A stretch of 64,000 nucleotides of DNA from JANQIV01 sp050117315 (GCA_050117315.1 JASFMY010000010.1:1-64000), one strand, 5' to 3'. Counted from the stretch's first letter, positions 18,193 to 28,602 are shown. Notes: a model not told the origin generated them from the sequence alone. Translations and numbers: made by a program.

Positions 18193-20481
18193 TTAATAGC
18201 TGCTTACATTTATAAATATAGTTTCGTCTCTGCCTTTATCGTCTAAGCATGTGATTTTGATTTCACCTTTGCCTGGATTAAAAAATAATTTTTCTCCCGG
18301 TTTACCTTTCTTGTAAAACTCATCGTTGATATACCAGTAATGATTGTCGACATCGTTGTTGGAAGCTGCTTGCAGGAGTATTTCCTGTTCAGAATTTTCT
18401 TCAACTAAGTATTCAAAATCTTCTGCCGGGGAGATTATTTTAGGTCCCCCTTTAGCAAGAACAAACTGGCAATCGGGATTATGCTTAGGCGGTTTGTCGT
18501 ATTCTATATTGTTTTTATCAAACCATAAAGCAAGTTCAGGTTCGTAGAATGCAAAGCTTTCTTTTTTATAATTTTTATCAGGCAGGCAGTCCGGGCAGTA
18601 TTCAAACCCGCCGTCTTCGCTTACGTAAATTTCCTTATACAGGTCGCATGTTTTTTGGTGCGATACATCTTCAATCCAGTAATCATCGATTGTATGTTTG
18701 CAATTACTGCCGGCAACCAAACCCGTTTCGCTGCAGACTTTTCTTGTTAATAAATTAAGAGGAAATTGAAACCAGCCGTTATTTTTTTTATCAATTGCTT
18801 TAAACAATTCAAACAAGAGCGGGACAGCCATTTCGGAACCGGACAAATATGGCGAGCCTTTGCCGCTAAAGTTTCCCATCCAAACGCCGATAGTATAATT
18901 TTTATTAAAGCCTATTGCCCATGCGTCCCTTTTGCCGTAAGAGGTTCCCGTCTTCCATGCAATTCTCGGAACGCCTGCAAGCTCAATTAATTCAGCTGGA
19001 AAATCCGGTCTTTCATTTTGCGAAAGTATTTCGGCAATTAAATACGACGCCTCTTCCGAAAAAGCATTTTTGCCTTCTTCTTTTTCATCTTTTAAGTAAT
19101 GAAGCTTTCTTAATTTTCCTTTATTTGCAAAAGCGGTAAACAGCCTTGTTAACTGTTCATGTTTAACCCCGCACCCGCCCAGTATTGTCGATAATCCCAG
19201 ATATTTTTTTTGTTTTGAAATTTCTTCAAATCCGGAATTGACAAGTAAACTTATAAACCTGTTGAACCCGGCTTTCTGCAGCAATCCGACAGCCGGGACA
19301 TTAAGCGAATTGACCAAAGCATACTCAGCAGTGACTGGTCCGTTAAACTTAAGGTCATAGTTTTCCGGTTCATAACCGCTGAAGTCTGTAGGTATATCGT
19401 TAAGTTTCATTTTGGGGGTTAAAATTCCAAGGTCGAAAGCATATGCATATAAAGCGGGCTTTAATGTTGATCCCGGTGATCTGACTGCCGTAATTCCGTT
19501 TACCTGTCCCGAGTTTAATTCGTCGTAGAAATTTGCCGAACCGCAATAAGCCTTTACTGAATTGTCGGTATTATCAATGACCATCAAAGCACCGTTGCTT
19601 ATACCTTTGCCGTAATTTCTATTTACATAATTTAAAAGAAGGTCTTCGGCAATTGATTGAATCTTCAATTCAAGGTTTGTATAGATTTGATCCTGTTCAT
19701 ATTTCCCGGCAACATAATAAGTAAAGTGAGGAGCAAACGAAGGAAGTGAAAATCTTTGGCTGATTAGTATTTCTTCTTTGGCATCTGTCAACTGCTGTTC
19801 GGGAAATATTTGTGCCGATAGAAATTTATTAATCCACTTATCCCTTTTGTTAATTACTTCAACTACGTTTTTATCAAGTCTGTATTTGTTAGGATCGTTT
19901 GGAATAACGGCAAGAGTAATTGCCTGTGCAAGACTCAGTTTACCCGGCGGCCTATTAAAGTATATGAACGATGCGGATTTAATTCCTTCAATGTTACCGC
20001 CGTAAGGTAAATAACTTAAATATATTTCAAGAATTTCATCTTTGCTAAAATGAAACTCAAGCTGAACAGCTCTTAAAATTTCTATAAACTTATTTACATA
20101 ACTTCTTTCGGACGGCTCCAAAATCCTTGCGAGCTGCATTGTTATTGTTGATGCACCCGATACACGTTTGCCTTCAACAATATTTTGAAACATTGCACGC
20201 ACAATTGCAAACGGATTAAAACCTGGATGCCGATAAAAATATTTATCTTCCTTTTCAATTATCGCTTTTATTAATTCGGGCGATACTTCATCAAGCCTTG
20301 TTCGCAAACGCCACTTATCGTCTTCGGTTAAATATGCCGTAAGCAAAGTGCTGTCGGATGAATAAACTGATTGCGAGTAAGTTTTAAATTTAGGTAAGGG
20401 AATTAGATAAAATAATAACACAATGACTATCGTAACCAACAAAATTATTGATATGCTTAATATGTTTTTTTTATCTTTCAT
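18193..20481 (-). CDS. pbpC: penicillin-binding protein 1C
   Basis: 762-residue bifunctional peptidoglycan synthase anchored by one N-terminal membrane helix (about 8-28). The GT51 glycosyltransferase carries EKEDKYFYRHPG (catalytic Glu, about 76-87) and GASTITMQLAR. The transpeptidase carries SPGSTLKPALY (nucleophile Ser near 340), SLN and WKTGTSYGKRDAW near 507. A C-terminal Ig-like BiPBP_C domain (about 670-762) is typical of PBP1C. It polymerises and may cross-link murein in the periplasm. It lies 100 bases after the alpha-2-macroglobulin gene on the same strand; this pairing is conserved in many bacteria. Confidence 0.95.
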   Translation of the reverse strand: MKDKKNILSISIILLVTIVIVLLFYLIPLPKFKTYSQSVYSSDSTLLTAYLTEDDKWRLRTRLDEVSPELIKAIIEKEDKYFYRHPGFNPFAIVRAMFQNIVEGKRVSGASTITMQLARILEPSERSYVNKFIEILRAVQLEFHFSKDEILEIYLSYLPYGGNIEGIKSASFIYFNRPPGKLSLAQAITLAVIPNDPNKYRLDKNVVEVINKRDKWINKFLSAQIFPEQQLTDAKEEILISQRFSLPSFAPHFTYYVAGKYEQDQIYTNLELKIQSIAEDLLLNYVNRNYGKGISNGALMVIDNTDNSVKAYCGSANFYDELNSGQVNGITAVRSPGSTLKPALYAYAFDLGILTPKMKLNDIPTDFSGYEPENYDLKFNGPVTAEYALVNSLNVPAVGLLQKAGFNRFISLLVNSGFEEISKQKKYLGLSTILGGCGVKHEQLTRLFTAFANKGKLRKLHYLKDEKEEGKNAFSEEASYLIAEILSQNERPDFPAELIELAGVPRIAWKTGTSYGKRDAWAIGFNKNYTIGVWMGNFSGKGSPYLSGSEMAVPLLFELFKAIDKKNNGWFQFPLNLLTRKVCSETGLVAGSNCKHTIDDYWIEDVSHQKTCDLYKEIYVSEDGGFEYCPDCLPDKNYKKESFAFYEPELALWFDKNNIEYDKPPKHNPDCQFVLAKGGPKIISPAEDFEYLVEENSEQEILLQAASNNDVDNHYWYINDEFYKKGKPGEKLFFNPGKGEIKITCLDDKGRDETIFINVSSY

Positions 20482-20493
20482 TCGAGTAAAATA

Positions 20494-20572
20494 GAACGCA
20501 GATTATTATGATTTGTTAAAATCTTTTATGATTAATCTTAATAAATCATAAAGATCATAAAAATCCGCGTTC
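20494..20572. repeat. palindromic intergenic element
   Basis: GAACGCAGATTATTATGAT at the left end pairs imperfectly with ATCATAAAAATCCGCGTTC at the right end, forming a long AT-rich hairpin of 79 bases between the alpha-2-macroglobulin and pbpC genes. It looks like a member of a dispersed palindromic repeat; only this copy is in the window. It may attenuate transcription from one gene into the next. Confidence 0.65.
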
Positions 20573-20581
20573 CATTATCTT

Positions 20582-23500
20582 TTAATTCACTACAACTTTC
20601 CCTGCACCGTGTGACGAATTATATTCCTTATCATACATAGCTTCAGCGCTTATTACGGGCAGGCTGAAGGTACCTTTATTTATTACTCTTATCATGTAAT
20701 AAAATTCTTTAACCCTGTTTCTCGAAAGGTCTGTAAACAACAGCAGCCTGTCGTCTCTAACATCCATGTATTGAACGTTCAACGGGTTATCCGACTTCCA
20801 AACCATTTCAGCATTTGCCGAAAGTCTCGGGTTTTCAATTTCAAATCCTGTAGGCAGCATATCCGTAATAACAATATTCTCGGCAGATTGGTTAAAACCT
20901 GTTAAGCTGACTTTACAGACAATCAATTGCCCTTGCTCAAAACGGTTTGTTGTGATTGCTCCCTTGGTTCTGTAGTCATAATAAGTTCTTCTTACCTGCA
21001 TTAAGTTGTCTTCTTCTTTTACAGGCTCACCTATTTTAATCCCTTCCGTATTCCAGAAGTAATACATTTCACCGGTACCCTTTCCTTTCAAAATAACATT
21101 TGCCCTGTTAAGCTCATCCGAATCCAAAGTGTAATCATTGTTAACCGTTCTTTTAGTCTCGCTGTTAATAATTATTTCTACAGACAAATCGGTATCGGCA
21201 TTTGACTTTGCCGCTTTACCCAAAGCTAAGAACGCAAAAGCTCTTTCCTGTGTTGAATACATACTTTCCGCGATTTTAGTTAGATGCTTTATAATAAACG
21301 GGACCTGCTCATGGTCGGGTTTTACTTCGAGCAATACGTTCAGCATAATTGCATTCGCTCTTATCTCTGAATCAAAACTACCGCCTGTTAATCTGTCTGT
21401 TTTTTCAGGCTCGTATATAGGCGGGAGTACATCGTAAAATGAATTCCAATTATTCATCAACCCGTATGCCCCGGCAAGCAGGTATTTCATATCATTTGAT
21501 AGAAAGTCCGGACGGGCTTTATAATAATTCATAGTTGATAAATCACCTTTGCCGGCAAGTGCTAAAACATAAAGAGAATAAATAATTTCTTTCTTTGCAA
21601 TTTTTATTACTGTTCTTCTATTTGAATAATACCTAACATAATCTGCCGTTACTTTTTCTTTTGCTTTTCTTGATAAATAATTTAAAAGTTTATTCATCAC
21701 GCCGGCGGAAACATTAAACCCGGCTTTCTGGGCTTCAACTAAAAAATGAGCTGCGTAAACAGAACCCCACCAGCTTGAGTAACTGCCCCCCTGCCAGTAA
21801 GACATTGAACCGTCGTACATCTGCATTGATTCAATTTTTTTAATTCCCTCGTTTACATAATAAACAGGGTTGTTCGTCCTGTAAAGTTCGGAAGCAACAA
21901 GTTTGGCGAGTTCATCAAAATATAACTGCGGAAATAATTTTGAAACCGTCTGTTCAATACAACCGTGCGGATAACCTACAAGGTATTTCAAATGTTTTGC
22001 AAACCTTACAGCCGGGAACTTTGACAATGCTAAAGAGGAATGCTGCGTACCTTCCAAAAAGTAGCCCGGGATATCAAGTTCAATTTCCGAACCGGCTTTT
22101 ATTATCCCGGCTCCCGATTCACTTATATACGGCGAAAGCGGGCGCACCGCAATGTCAATTTCTTCTTTTACATCATCATAACCGCTTGTTGAAATTATTA
22201 TTTTCCCCGCGCCCACTTCTTCATTTGTTTTAAGCGCAAAGGTAACGTTGGCAGATGAGTTTGCTTTTACTTCAACCGATTTTGAATCGCCGGAAGCTAT
22301 CTCAATCGGTCCTTCAACTTTTATTTTCACGTTAACATTACCGTCCTTGCCAGTAGTGTTAATCAAACTTACATTTGAAACAAGCGAATCATTCTGCGAT
22401 AGAAACCGCGGTATTTCAGCCTGCATAATAATGTCGTCCGCTACTTTCATATTGGCAGAAGCACTTCCGAATTTTGAACCCGTGTATGCAACAGTCATAA
22501 TTCTTAGATCACCGTTGTACTGCGGAATATTTAAATCAACAGTTACTTCGCCGCTGCCGTTAGTTTTTTTAATTCCGCTCCAGAATGAAACCAGCTTAAA
22601 TCTTTTTGATTTTATCGGGTTGCTTCTTTTTTGTAATTCAGCCATTACTACGTCACCGCCGCCGGGAGTTGAACTTTCCGAAACAATTTCGGGAAGCAGT
22701 AATTTATATAAATCATAGCTGCTTACTTTAAGCGGCTGCTTTGCATACATATACGCATAAGGATCGGGCGACTTATAATTCTTAACCTGCAAAATACCTT
22801 CGTCAACAGCAGCTACGGTAACATAAACGTTTTCCCGTGGTAATGTTTTTACTTTTATCTTCTGGGTTGTTCTCGGTTTTACCTTTCCCGGGGAGTCAAT
22901 CGATACCGAAAGTTTATTTTCTTTTCTTTCAACTTTCATTGAAGCAAAACCGTGTCCAACCAAAAACGGGGCGCCGCTGTTTGTCCCGTGCGGTTTAAAC
23001 AATGTTGCCGACACATAAACATTCGGCATGTAATCAACTGATACCGGGATATTTACTTCAGTTGATTTATTGTTTACTTCAACAAATTGATAATCGTAAA
23101 TACCGTTTCTCTCAAGTGTTACAAGCAGTTTGCCTGAGAAGGGTGTGGTGAACAATACTTTTGCATTCTCTCCGGGTTCGTAAACTTCTTTGTCAAAAAC
23201 AATATCAACTCTTCCTTCTTTATCAACTTCAAAAGTGGATGCGGTTGAACGGCCCCAGCCGTATGCGTAAAATGTTTTTCTCACGTAATCATTTTGCCCG
23301 GTTTTATAAACACGCAGTTCATACCTGCCGGATCTGCTTACTGAAAACTTATAGTCTGTCGCACCGTTAATCGTTAAAGGTTTGTCCCACTCTTTAACTT
23401 CTTTTTGTTCGGAGCCGTAATAATATTTGCCGTACCTGTCTTTCTTTAATACTGTCTGCCATTCGTATCTAACCAATTCAACTTTTGCATCAAAGTCGTT

Positions 23501-25969
23501 AATAACTTCATCCTTTTCATCAACGGCGACAAGTTGAAAACTCAATTGTTTGTCGGTTCCGAAATAATAACCCGGTGCATTTATTCCCACAAAATATTTC
23601 TTTGGATAAACATCAAAACTTATTGCCCTGTTTACAGGCCTTCCCGTTAAGTCAAATACAGATACAAAAGCTGTCCCGGTTATAATTCCGCCGCCTGTGA
23701 TGTCTGAAGGCACGATGTAAACAAATTCAGCTTCACCGTTTTCATCAAGGTTGCCGTCAAGAGTATAGCTTTCAATATCTGTTTGCGAAAAGGAGTTATC
23801 GCTGAAATTAAATTTCGAGAATTTCTTACTGTAGAAATTCCTATGACTCATATTTACCGTAACATCGTATTTTAGGTTTGCACCTTTTGCACCGAACAAA
23901 TATTCGGCATTTATTTTTATCGGCACTTTATCGCCTGCGTAGGCAATCTCTTTTTCTTTTGAAAGCGTTACTCTTATTTTGTCGGGTACAAATTCTTCAA
24001 CGCTGAATTTGTATGCAGCTATTAATTTTTTCGAACCCGTGTACACATCCGCTGAATACTCGCCTGTTTGTGCGTAGTCCGGTAAATCAATTTTTATTTC
24101 AAACGATCCTTCTGTGTTTAATGTTCTTTTATATTCTTCAAAAACTTTTCCCGTAGGAGTAAACAGTTTAACCAGTACGGGCATCGGTTCAACGAGATTC
24201 ACTTTATCGTTGCGGACAATCCCGGTTAAGTTTACCTGTTCACCCGGCCTGTAAAGATTTCTTTCGGAATAAATGAATGCTTTATAGTTTAGAGAATATT
24301 GCGTGATACCGCCGACATCAAAGCGTGATGTTTCAATGCCCGTTTCCCGTAAATCAATATAATTGAAATCTTCGCCTAGTTCGGCTGTAATTAAACGCGG
24401 TGTAAAACCTTCAATGTCGTCTTCAATATCTTTGAAATGCACAACACCGTTTGGATCCGTTAACCCGCTCAATAATGTCTGGTTGTTTCGTGAGATTACA
24501 CTTACCTCAACATTAGCAACCGGCAGCGCTTCTTTTAATGAATTAATAAATACTATGATTTCATTACCTGTTTTTTTTGTGATAATACCGAGATCGGAAA
24601 TTGCAACCATCTTTGAATCATTTGTCCAGCGGCGGTCGGACGCCCTTGCATTAATTACATAAATACCCCGGCGCTTTTGATTTAACACTTTATCCAAGCT
24701 TACATTTATTTTATTGAGCCAATTTTTACTGTTATTCAGCTTAACTTCTTTAGTATAAATCTGCTTGCCGAATGTCCCGACATTGTAATCTGTTCCGTAA
24801 TAATCATCGTAATAGTCATAATAATATTCATACCGGCTTAGAAAGTGAATAAGGTTATTTTTGAAAACCTGCGATACTTCAATATCAATCCCCGGAACGT
24901 TAACGGCGTTCAACTCAAGTTTCTTTTCACCGGTAAGCATTAAATACTTCCCTTTGTTATCGGTGAAATTTATTGAAGGATCAAGATTAACAAGTGAAAC
25001 AACCTGCTCGTAATCAAACTCAAGTTCGCCGCCGTACAATCCCGGCAGTCCTTTGCTTATCTTTAAATTAACCGTGTTAAGATTTACAATGTCGGCCTCA
25101 ATCCTGAACTTGTTTTCGCTTACAAAAAATTTCATTTCTTTGGGCGGATCAAAAGAAACATAATCAGCCAGGCTTTTTTGATCGACTGTCTGTGTAGTAG
25201 AAACTTCCACCCACCCGGTTGAGCCGTCAAACCCGGCGGCAACACGTTTAATTGCCAGTTTTGTTACCGGCGGCAATTCGTACTTGAATGTACGCTCATC
25301 CTGCAAAGGTGCTTTGCCTATTACCGATTGCAGTCCCTCGTTAACTTTGATTTCCAGTTTCTGCTTTTTATCTGTCTGTTTTATCTCGCCAAAGTTTATC
25401 GCTATTACATCAGCAGACTGATCGGATACAATTTCATAATTTTCAATTTTACCGTTGTCTATAAAAACATTTAAATATTCTCTAAGGCGATCGGGCGTTA
25501 CGGCGTAATTAAAATAAATGTTTGCTTTAACGGTTAAAGTATAATCCCTGTTGGGAATCTGTGTCCAGAAAAAATCTGCTTTTAGTACTTCAAAATCCGG
25601 TGTGCTGAACTCATAAGTATCAAAATCGGGTGTAAAAATAGAATTGAATAAAACCTTCTTAGTTACTTTCGCTTCGTACTTCTGGATAGGCTGCAGCGCA
25701 TAATCGGGCGAAAATAAAAGCGTACTGGGTGAAGTCCATTTAAACTTACCTTCAATCTTCGGTTCAAACTCAATGAACTTTTCGTCAAGCCATTTGCCTT
25801 GAATATCAGCAGAAGCCAAATCTTCCGAGAACTCCACTGTAAAAGTTGTTAACCGATCTACTTCGCCTTGCGGCTCAAACTCTTTGATTGTTACTGTGTT
25901 TTGTCCGCCGCAGTTAAATAAAATGATTGTAAATAAAAATAGAATTGTAAAGTTTCTGAAAACACTCAT
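20582..25969 (-). CDS. bacterial alpha-2-macroglobulin lipoprotein
   Basis: 1795 residues. Lipoprotein signal with LFNCGG (Cys about 20), then a chain of MG-like beta domains, an alpha-2-macroglobulin central region (about 1100-1400) and a C-terminal beta domain. The thioester motif HGCIEQ is intact (Cys near 1337), so it can trap proteases covalently after bait cleavage. A Tyr/Asp-rich stretch lies near 380-395 (YYDYYDDYYG). These proteins guard the cell envelope against foreign proteases and are linked with PBP1C, which would repair murein after attack. Length is in the usual 1500-2000 range. The pair with pbpC supports the call. Confidence 0.95.
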   Translation of the reverse strand: MSVFRNFTILFLFTIILFNCGGQNTVTIKEFEPQGEVDRLTTFTVEFSEDLASADIQGKWLDEKFIEFEPKIEGKFKWTSPSTLLFSPDYALQPIQKYEAKVTKKVLFNSIFTPDFDTYEFSTPDFEVLKADFFWTQIPNRDYTLTVKANIYFNYAVTPDRLREYLNVFIDNGKIENYEIVSDQSADVIAINFGEIKQTDKKQKLEIKVNEGLQSVIGKAPLQDERTFKYELPPVTKLAIKRVAAGFDGSTGWVEVSTTQTVDQKSLADYVSFDPPKEMKFFVSENKFRIEADIVNLNTVNLKISKGLPGLYGGELEFDYEQVVSLVNLDPSINFTDNKGKYLMLTGEKKLELNAVNVPGIDIEVSQVFKNNLIHFLSRYEYYYDYYDDYYGTDYNVGTFGKQIYTKEVKLNNSKNWLNKINVSLDKVLNQKRRGIYVINARASDRRWTNDSKMVAISDLGIITKKTGNEIIVFINSLKEALPVANVEVSVISRNNQTLLSGLTDPNGVVHFKDIEDDIEGFTPRLITAELGEDFNYIDLRETGIETSRFDVGGITQYSLNYKAFIYSERNLYRPGEQVNLTGIVRNDKVNLVEPMPVLVKLFTPTGKVFEEYKRTLNTEGSFEIKIDLPDYAQTGEYSADVYTGSKKLIAAYKFSVEEFVPDKIRVTLSKEKEIAYAGDKVPIKINAEYLFGAKGANLKYDVTVNMSHRNFYSKKFSKFNFSDNSFSQTDIESYTLDGNLDENGEAEFVYIVPSDITGGGIITGTAFVSVFDLTGRPVNRAISFDVYPKKYFVGINAPGYYFGTDKQLSFQLVAVDEKDEVINDFDAKVELVRYEWQTVLKKDRYGKYYYGSEQKEVKEWDKPLTINGATDYKFSVSRSGRYELRVYKTGQNDYVRKTFYAYGWGRSTASTFEVDKEGRVDIVFDKEVYEPGENAKVLFTTPFSGKLLVTLERNGIYDYQFVEVNNKSTEVNIPVSVDYMPNVYVSATLFKPHGTNSGAPFLVGHGFASMKVERKENKLSVSIDSPGKVKPRTTQKIKVKTLPRENVYVTVAAVDEGILQVKNYKSPDPYAYMYAKQPLKVSSYDLYKLLLPEIVSESSTPGGGDVVMAELQKRSNPIKSKRFKLVSFWSGIKKTNGSGEVTVDLNIPQYNGDLRIMTVAYTGSKFGSASANMKVADDIIMQAEIPRFLSQNDSLVSNVSLINTTGKDGNVNVKIKVEGPIEIASGDSKSVEVKANSSANVTFALKTNEEVGAGKIIISTSGYDDVKEEIDIAVRPLSPYISESGAGIIKAGSEIELDIPGYFLEGTQHSSLALSKFPAVRFAKHLKYLVGYPHGCIEQTVSKLFPQLYFDELAKLVASELYRTNNPVYYVNEGIKKIESMQMYDGSMSYWQGGSYSSWWGSVYAAHFLVEAQKAGFNVSAGVMNKLLNYLSRKAKEKVTADYVRYYSNRRTVIKIAKKEIIYSLYVLALAGKGDLSTMNYYKARPDFLSNDMKYLLAGAYGLMNNWNSFYDVLPPIYEPEKTDRLTGGSFDSEIRANAIMLNVLLEVKPDHEQVPFIIKHLTKIAESMYSTQERAFAFLALGKAAKSNADTDLSVEIIINSETKRTVNNDYTLDSDELNRANVILKGKGTGEMYYFWNTEGIKIGEPVKEEDNLMQVRRTYYDYRTKGAITTNRFEQGQLIVCKVSLTGFNQSAENIVITDMLPTGFEIENPRLSANAEMVWKSDNPLNVQYMDVRDDRLLLFTDLSRNRVKEFYYMIRVINKGTFSLPVISAEAMYDKEYNSSHGAGKVVVN

Positions 25970-26192
25970 GTATTTCTCCGATATATTTGCCTATGGTTAG
26001 AATTAAATCTCAAAATAAACAATTACCCGAAGATTATAAAGTTAGGGTTGTATGAAATGTTAGTACAAAGATATGAGTATCAAGTAGTAAGATAAAAGAG
26101 AAAGAATACCGGTTGTTAGTTAACAACCAAATATTTATGTTAATATCTTCATTATACAATAATTAATTTTATAATTAAAAAATTAATTATAA

Positions 26193-26742
26193 ATGAAAAC
26201 AATCACTCTTAAAAAATTCATATCTCATTTCGGTGAAGAAAGAAAAGGGCAGATAATTACAGGAACCAGGTTAAAAACATCTTAGAACAAGAATCCCCAA
26301 AAGTTGACAAAGATACAAAAGATGCAATGGATGGTATTGCATCAAGAGGCGAAAAAAAACTGGTGATACTATGATCGTCTAGCGAGAAAGGAAAATGATC
26401 CAGGTAAACAAAAAGAAATCTATTTAAAAGCTTTAAAGGAATACTCCGAAAGTAAGGAATTACATAGTAATTATGCTACTATTCTCAATCAAAAGAGAAA
26501 AGAATATGACGAAGCAGAAAAACGAAAAACATGATCAAATTAATCTTGAATTATGGTTTTATTGCTATGCTATCTTCACAGATGAATATCCTGAAAGCAA
26601 ATCAAAAATAGAAGAGCTTCTTGATAAAGGTGTCTGTTCAATTGGCTGGGACTTTAGTGAAATTTTAAAAATTGCAAAAAAAGAAAACCACCCGGATTAC
26701 GATACTTTAGTTGAGTTTGACAAAAGAATTACGCAGCCGTGA
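26193..26742 (+). pseudogene. decayed TPR-repeat protein
   Basis: Pieces of one protein are spread over frames. ATG 26193 starts a frame (ITLKKFISHFGEER...) that stops after about 30 codons. The next frame continues with ILEQESPKVDKDTKDAMDG, and then another reads YYDRLARKENDPGKQKEIY and LHSNYATILNQKRKEYDEAE, which is TPR-like. The last part (26473-26742; LELWFYCYAIFTDEYPESK) is a C-terminal domain often seen after TPR arrays. Several frame changes and an in-frame stop show real decay. Middle repeats appear deleted. Confidence 0.65.
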
Positions 26743-26751
26743 TAAAAACTA

Positions 26752-26839
26752 TATCACCCCTACGAGGTTAGTGGTGACTGGGATTCAGTGTTTTTATAAT
26801 AATGTCATCCCTTCGGGATTTGTAAAGAAAAGATTATCA
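26752..26839. repeat. 88-bp direct repeat, left copy
   Basis: It nearly matches 27451-27538 (only a few differences). It contains two small hairpins, CACCCCTACGAGGTTAGTGGTG and TCATCCCTTCGGGAT, and ends in AAAGATTATCA. The two copies bracket the transposase gene. Confidence 0.85.
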
Positions 26840-26887
26840 GCAAAATATAAACCCAATTGGTTGGCAGAATTATAAAAGAATCAAAAC

Positions 26888-26970
26888 AATTAAAATTACC
26901 AACCCCGAAGGGGTGTAACGATTATAACAAAAAAACAATACACTAAAACATAAACTCCGAAGGAGTGACA
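26888..26970. repeat. REP-like hairpins before the transposase
   Basis: Two short palindromes, ACCCCGAAGGGGTG (about 26901-26916) and ACTCCGAAGGAGTG (about 26954-26968), precede the transposase start. Such CCGAAGG-centred hairpins are typical substrates of IS200/RAYT-type Y1 transposases. The second one overlaps the AGGAG ribosome binding site. Confidence 0.6.
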
Positions 26971-26973
26971 CAC

Positions 26974-27435
26974 ATGCCCGGTACATTCACCCAGATTTAC
27001 ATACAAATAGTTTTTGCAGTTAAAGGTAGAAAAAATCTAATATCCCAAAACTGGAAAGACAACCTACATAAGTACATTGCCGGTATTATAAAAGGCAAAG
27101 ATCAAAAACCCATTATAATAAACGGCATGCCGGATCATATCCATGCTTTTATCGGGCTAAGGCCATCAATGCCAATCTCCGACCTTGTTCGTGATATCAA
27201 AAATAACTCAACCAACTTTATCAATGAAAACAATTTTGTGAAAGGAAAATTCTCTTGGCAGGAAGGCTACGGCGCTTTTTCATATTCGCATTCCCAAATA
27301 GAGAATGTTTACAATTATATATTTAACCAGGAAAAACATCATCAAAAGAAATCATTTCGTGATGAATATTTGGAGTTTCTAAAAAAATATGAAATCGAAT
27401 TTAACGAGAAATATTTGTTTGACTGGATTGAGTAA
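26974..27435 (+). mobile_element. IS200/RAYT-type Y1 transposase
   Basis: 153-residue HUH single-strand transposase. The HUH motif is PDHIHAF (His55 and His57), and the catalytic tyrosine lies in VYNYIFNQEKHH (Tyr113 or Tyr115). Enzymes of this family cut and rejoin single-stranded DNA next to hairpins; RAYT members act on REP sequences. I chose ATG 26974, 8 bases after AAGGAG, over GTG 26965. Flanking 88-bp direct repeats and CCGAAGG hairpins suggest a RAYT/REP arrangement, not a simple IS200. The motifs look intact, so it may be active. Confidence 0.88.
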
Positions 27436-27450
27436 GAGTCAATTTAACTA

Positions 27451-27538
27451 TGTCACCCCTACGGGGTTAGTGGTGACTGGGATTCAGTGTTTTTATAATA
27501 ATATCATCCCTTCGGGATTTGTAAAGAAAAGATTATCA
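27451..27538. repeat. 88-bp direct repeat, right copy
   Basis: Near-identical partner of 26752-26839, starting 15 bases after the transposase stop. It carries CACCCCTACGGGG and TCATCCCTTCGGGAT hairpins. Confidence 0.85.
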
Positions 27539-28014
27539 ATAATCATTCGAACTATTTGATGAGATGCACCTTGATTTTCAATATCCAAAATGGGATTTTT
27601 TTGTACCAGTTAGCCGGGTAATGTCGCCATCTCCAAGCCCCCTAAGAATCCCGCTGTTGCATATAAGCGTCAACTTAATACGAAATATTTATTTTGGAGC
27701 AATAGCCCCAACTTTTTCATAATGAATCCCTGGGCAAGTTGGGGAAGAATTATTAGCACACACAACCATGGGCTTTCCCGGTAAGGGATCCTTCTGATAG
27801 CCCAAATAATTAGTTTTTGGGGACTAAAGTCCGTGAATTTTAGGCTAATATAAACCTCCGGCATGAAGAGTATGTTGCAGAACTAAAATATTATTTAAAA
27901 TTTTTGAGTAGGCTGCAGTTCCTAAAAGATTATTTAAGTAAAAAGATTTATAGGAAGGATTCTCGCTCCCGAAAAAAGCCGATACCCTTTTTAAGGAAAT
28001 TTTTCTTTGTTTTT
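27539..28014. other. gene-poor stretch with REP-like remnants
   Basis: No intact gene. It contains the 12-bp palindrome GGACTAAAGTCC (27821-27832), a 15-base segment ATAAGCGTCAACTTA (27663-27677) repeated inverted at 29078-29092, and a sequence pair around CCCCAACTT and AAGTTGGGG near 27707-27743. It looks like accumulated debris of small mobile elements. Confidence 0.5.
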
Positions 28015-28602
28015 TTAGGGCATCCAGGTTATTATCCCGTCTTCCTTACATTCCCGGTTCCATTCAATAAATTCGGCGTAGGTTCTTATTCCGTCTTGTA
28101 TTACAGCTTTATATATTTTAATTCCGCCGACTTTTTCGTTATCCGGTATTGAATATTTTATGTTTAGTATAGCTTCCCTTGTTTCTTCGGTTAATACTTC
28201 CAATATCCTTTCTGCAACTTTCTCAAAATAACCAACATAAGGGGAATCATTCAGTATCTGTATCATATCAATTTGCCATAATTGTTTTTTTGCATCTTCA
28301 TAGTATAAATGCCATTCAATACATCTATCTTCAGAGTTAATTAGATTTTTATAAACAATTTCTTTGACTTTAGGATTTTCAGCGAATTTCGACATAACTC
28401 CAAAGCTTTCGGCAATAGAAAATTTCTTTGTATATATATGGAAGTCAATATCTAAATTTTTTACAAGTAATCCCGTCTTTAATGATCCCACCAGGTTAAT
28501 CTCGGCTCCTATTAAGCCCCACATTTCATAAATTTTTAAGTCGTCAATTATAGACAACGCTTGCTTTTCTGTTTCTTCTGCAATTGTAATTATCTTTTCC
28601 AT
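28015..28602 (-). CDS. nucleotidyltransferase-like protein
   Basis: 195 residues, soluble. GSLKTGLLVKNLDIDFHIY near residue 40 matches the GS...DxD signature of the polymerase beta-like nucleotidyltransferase superfamily (the two Asp bind metal), and WQIDMIQI later could supply the third acidic residue. Substrate unknown; minimal members act on antibiotics, RNA or proteins in toxin systems. I chose ATG 28602 (MEKIITIAEE); the longer TTG form lies inside a repeat. The MITE at 28604-28719 ends just two bases upstream of this ATG, and no ribosome binding site is visible, so expression may be altered. Confidence 0.65.
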   Translation of the reverse strand: MEKIITIAEETEKQALSIIDDLKIYEMWGLIGAEINLVGSLKTGLLVKNLDIDFHIYTKKFSIAESFGVMSKFAENPKVKEIVYKNLINSEDRCIEWHLYYEDAKKQLWQIDMIQILNDSPYVGYFEKVAERILEVLTEETREAILNIKYSIPDNEKVGGIKIYKAVIQDGIRTYAEFIEWNRECKEDGIITWMP

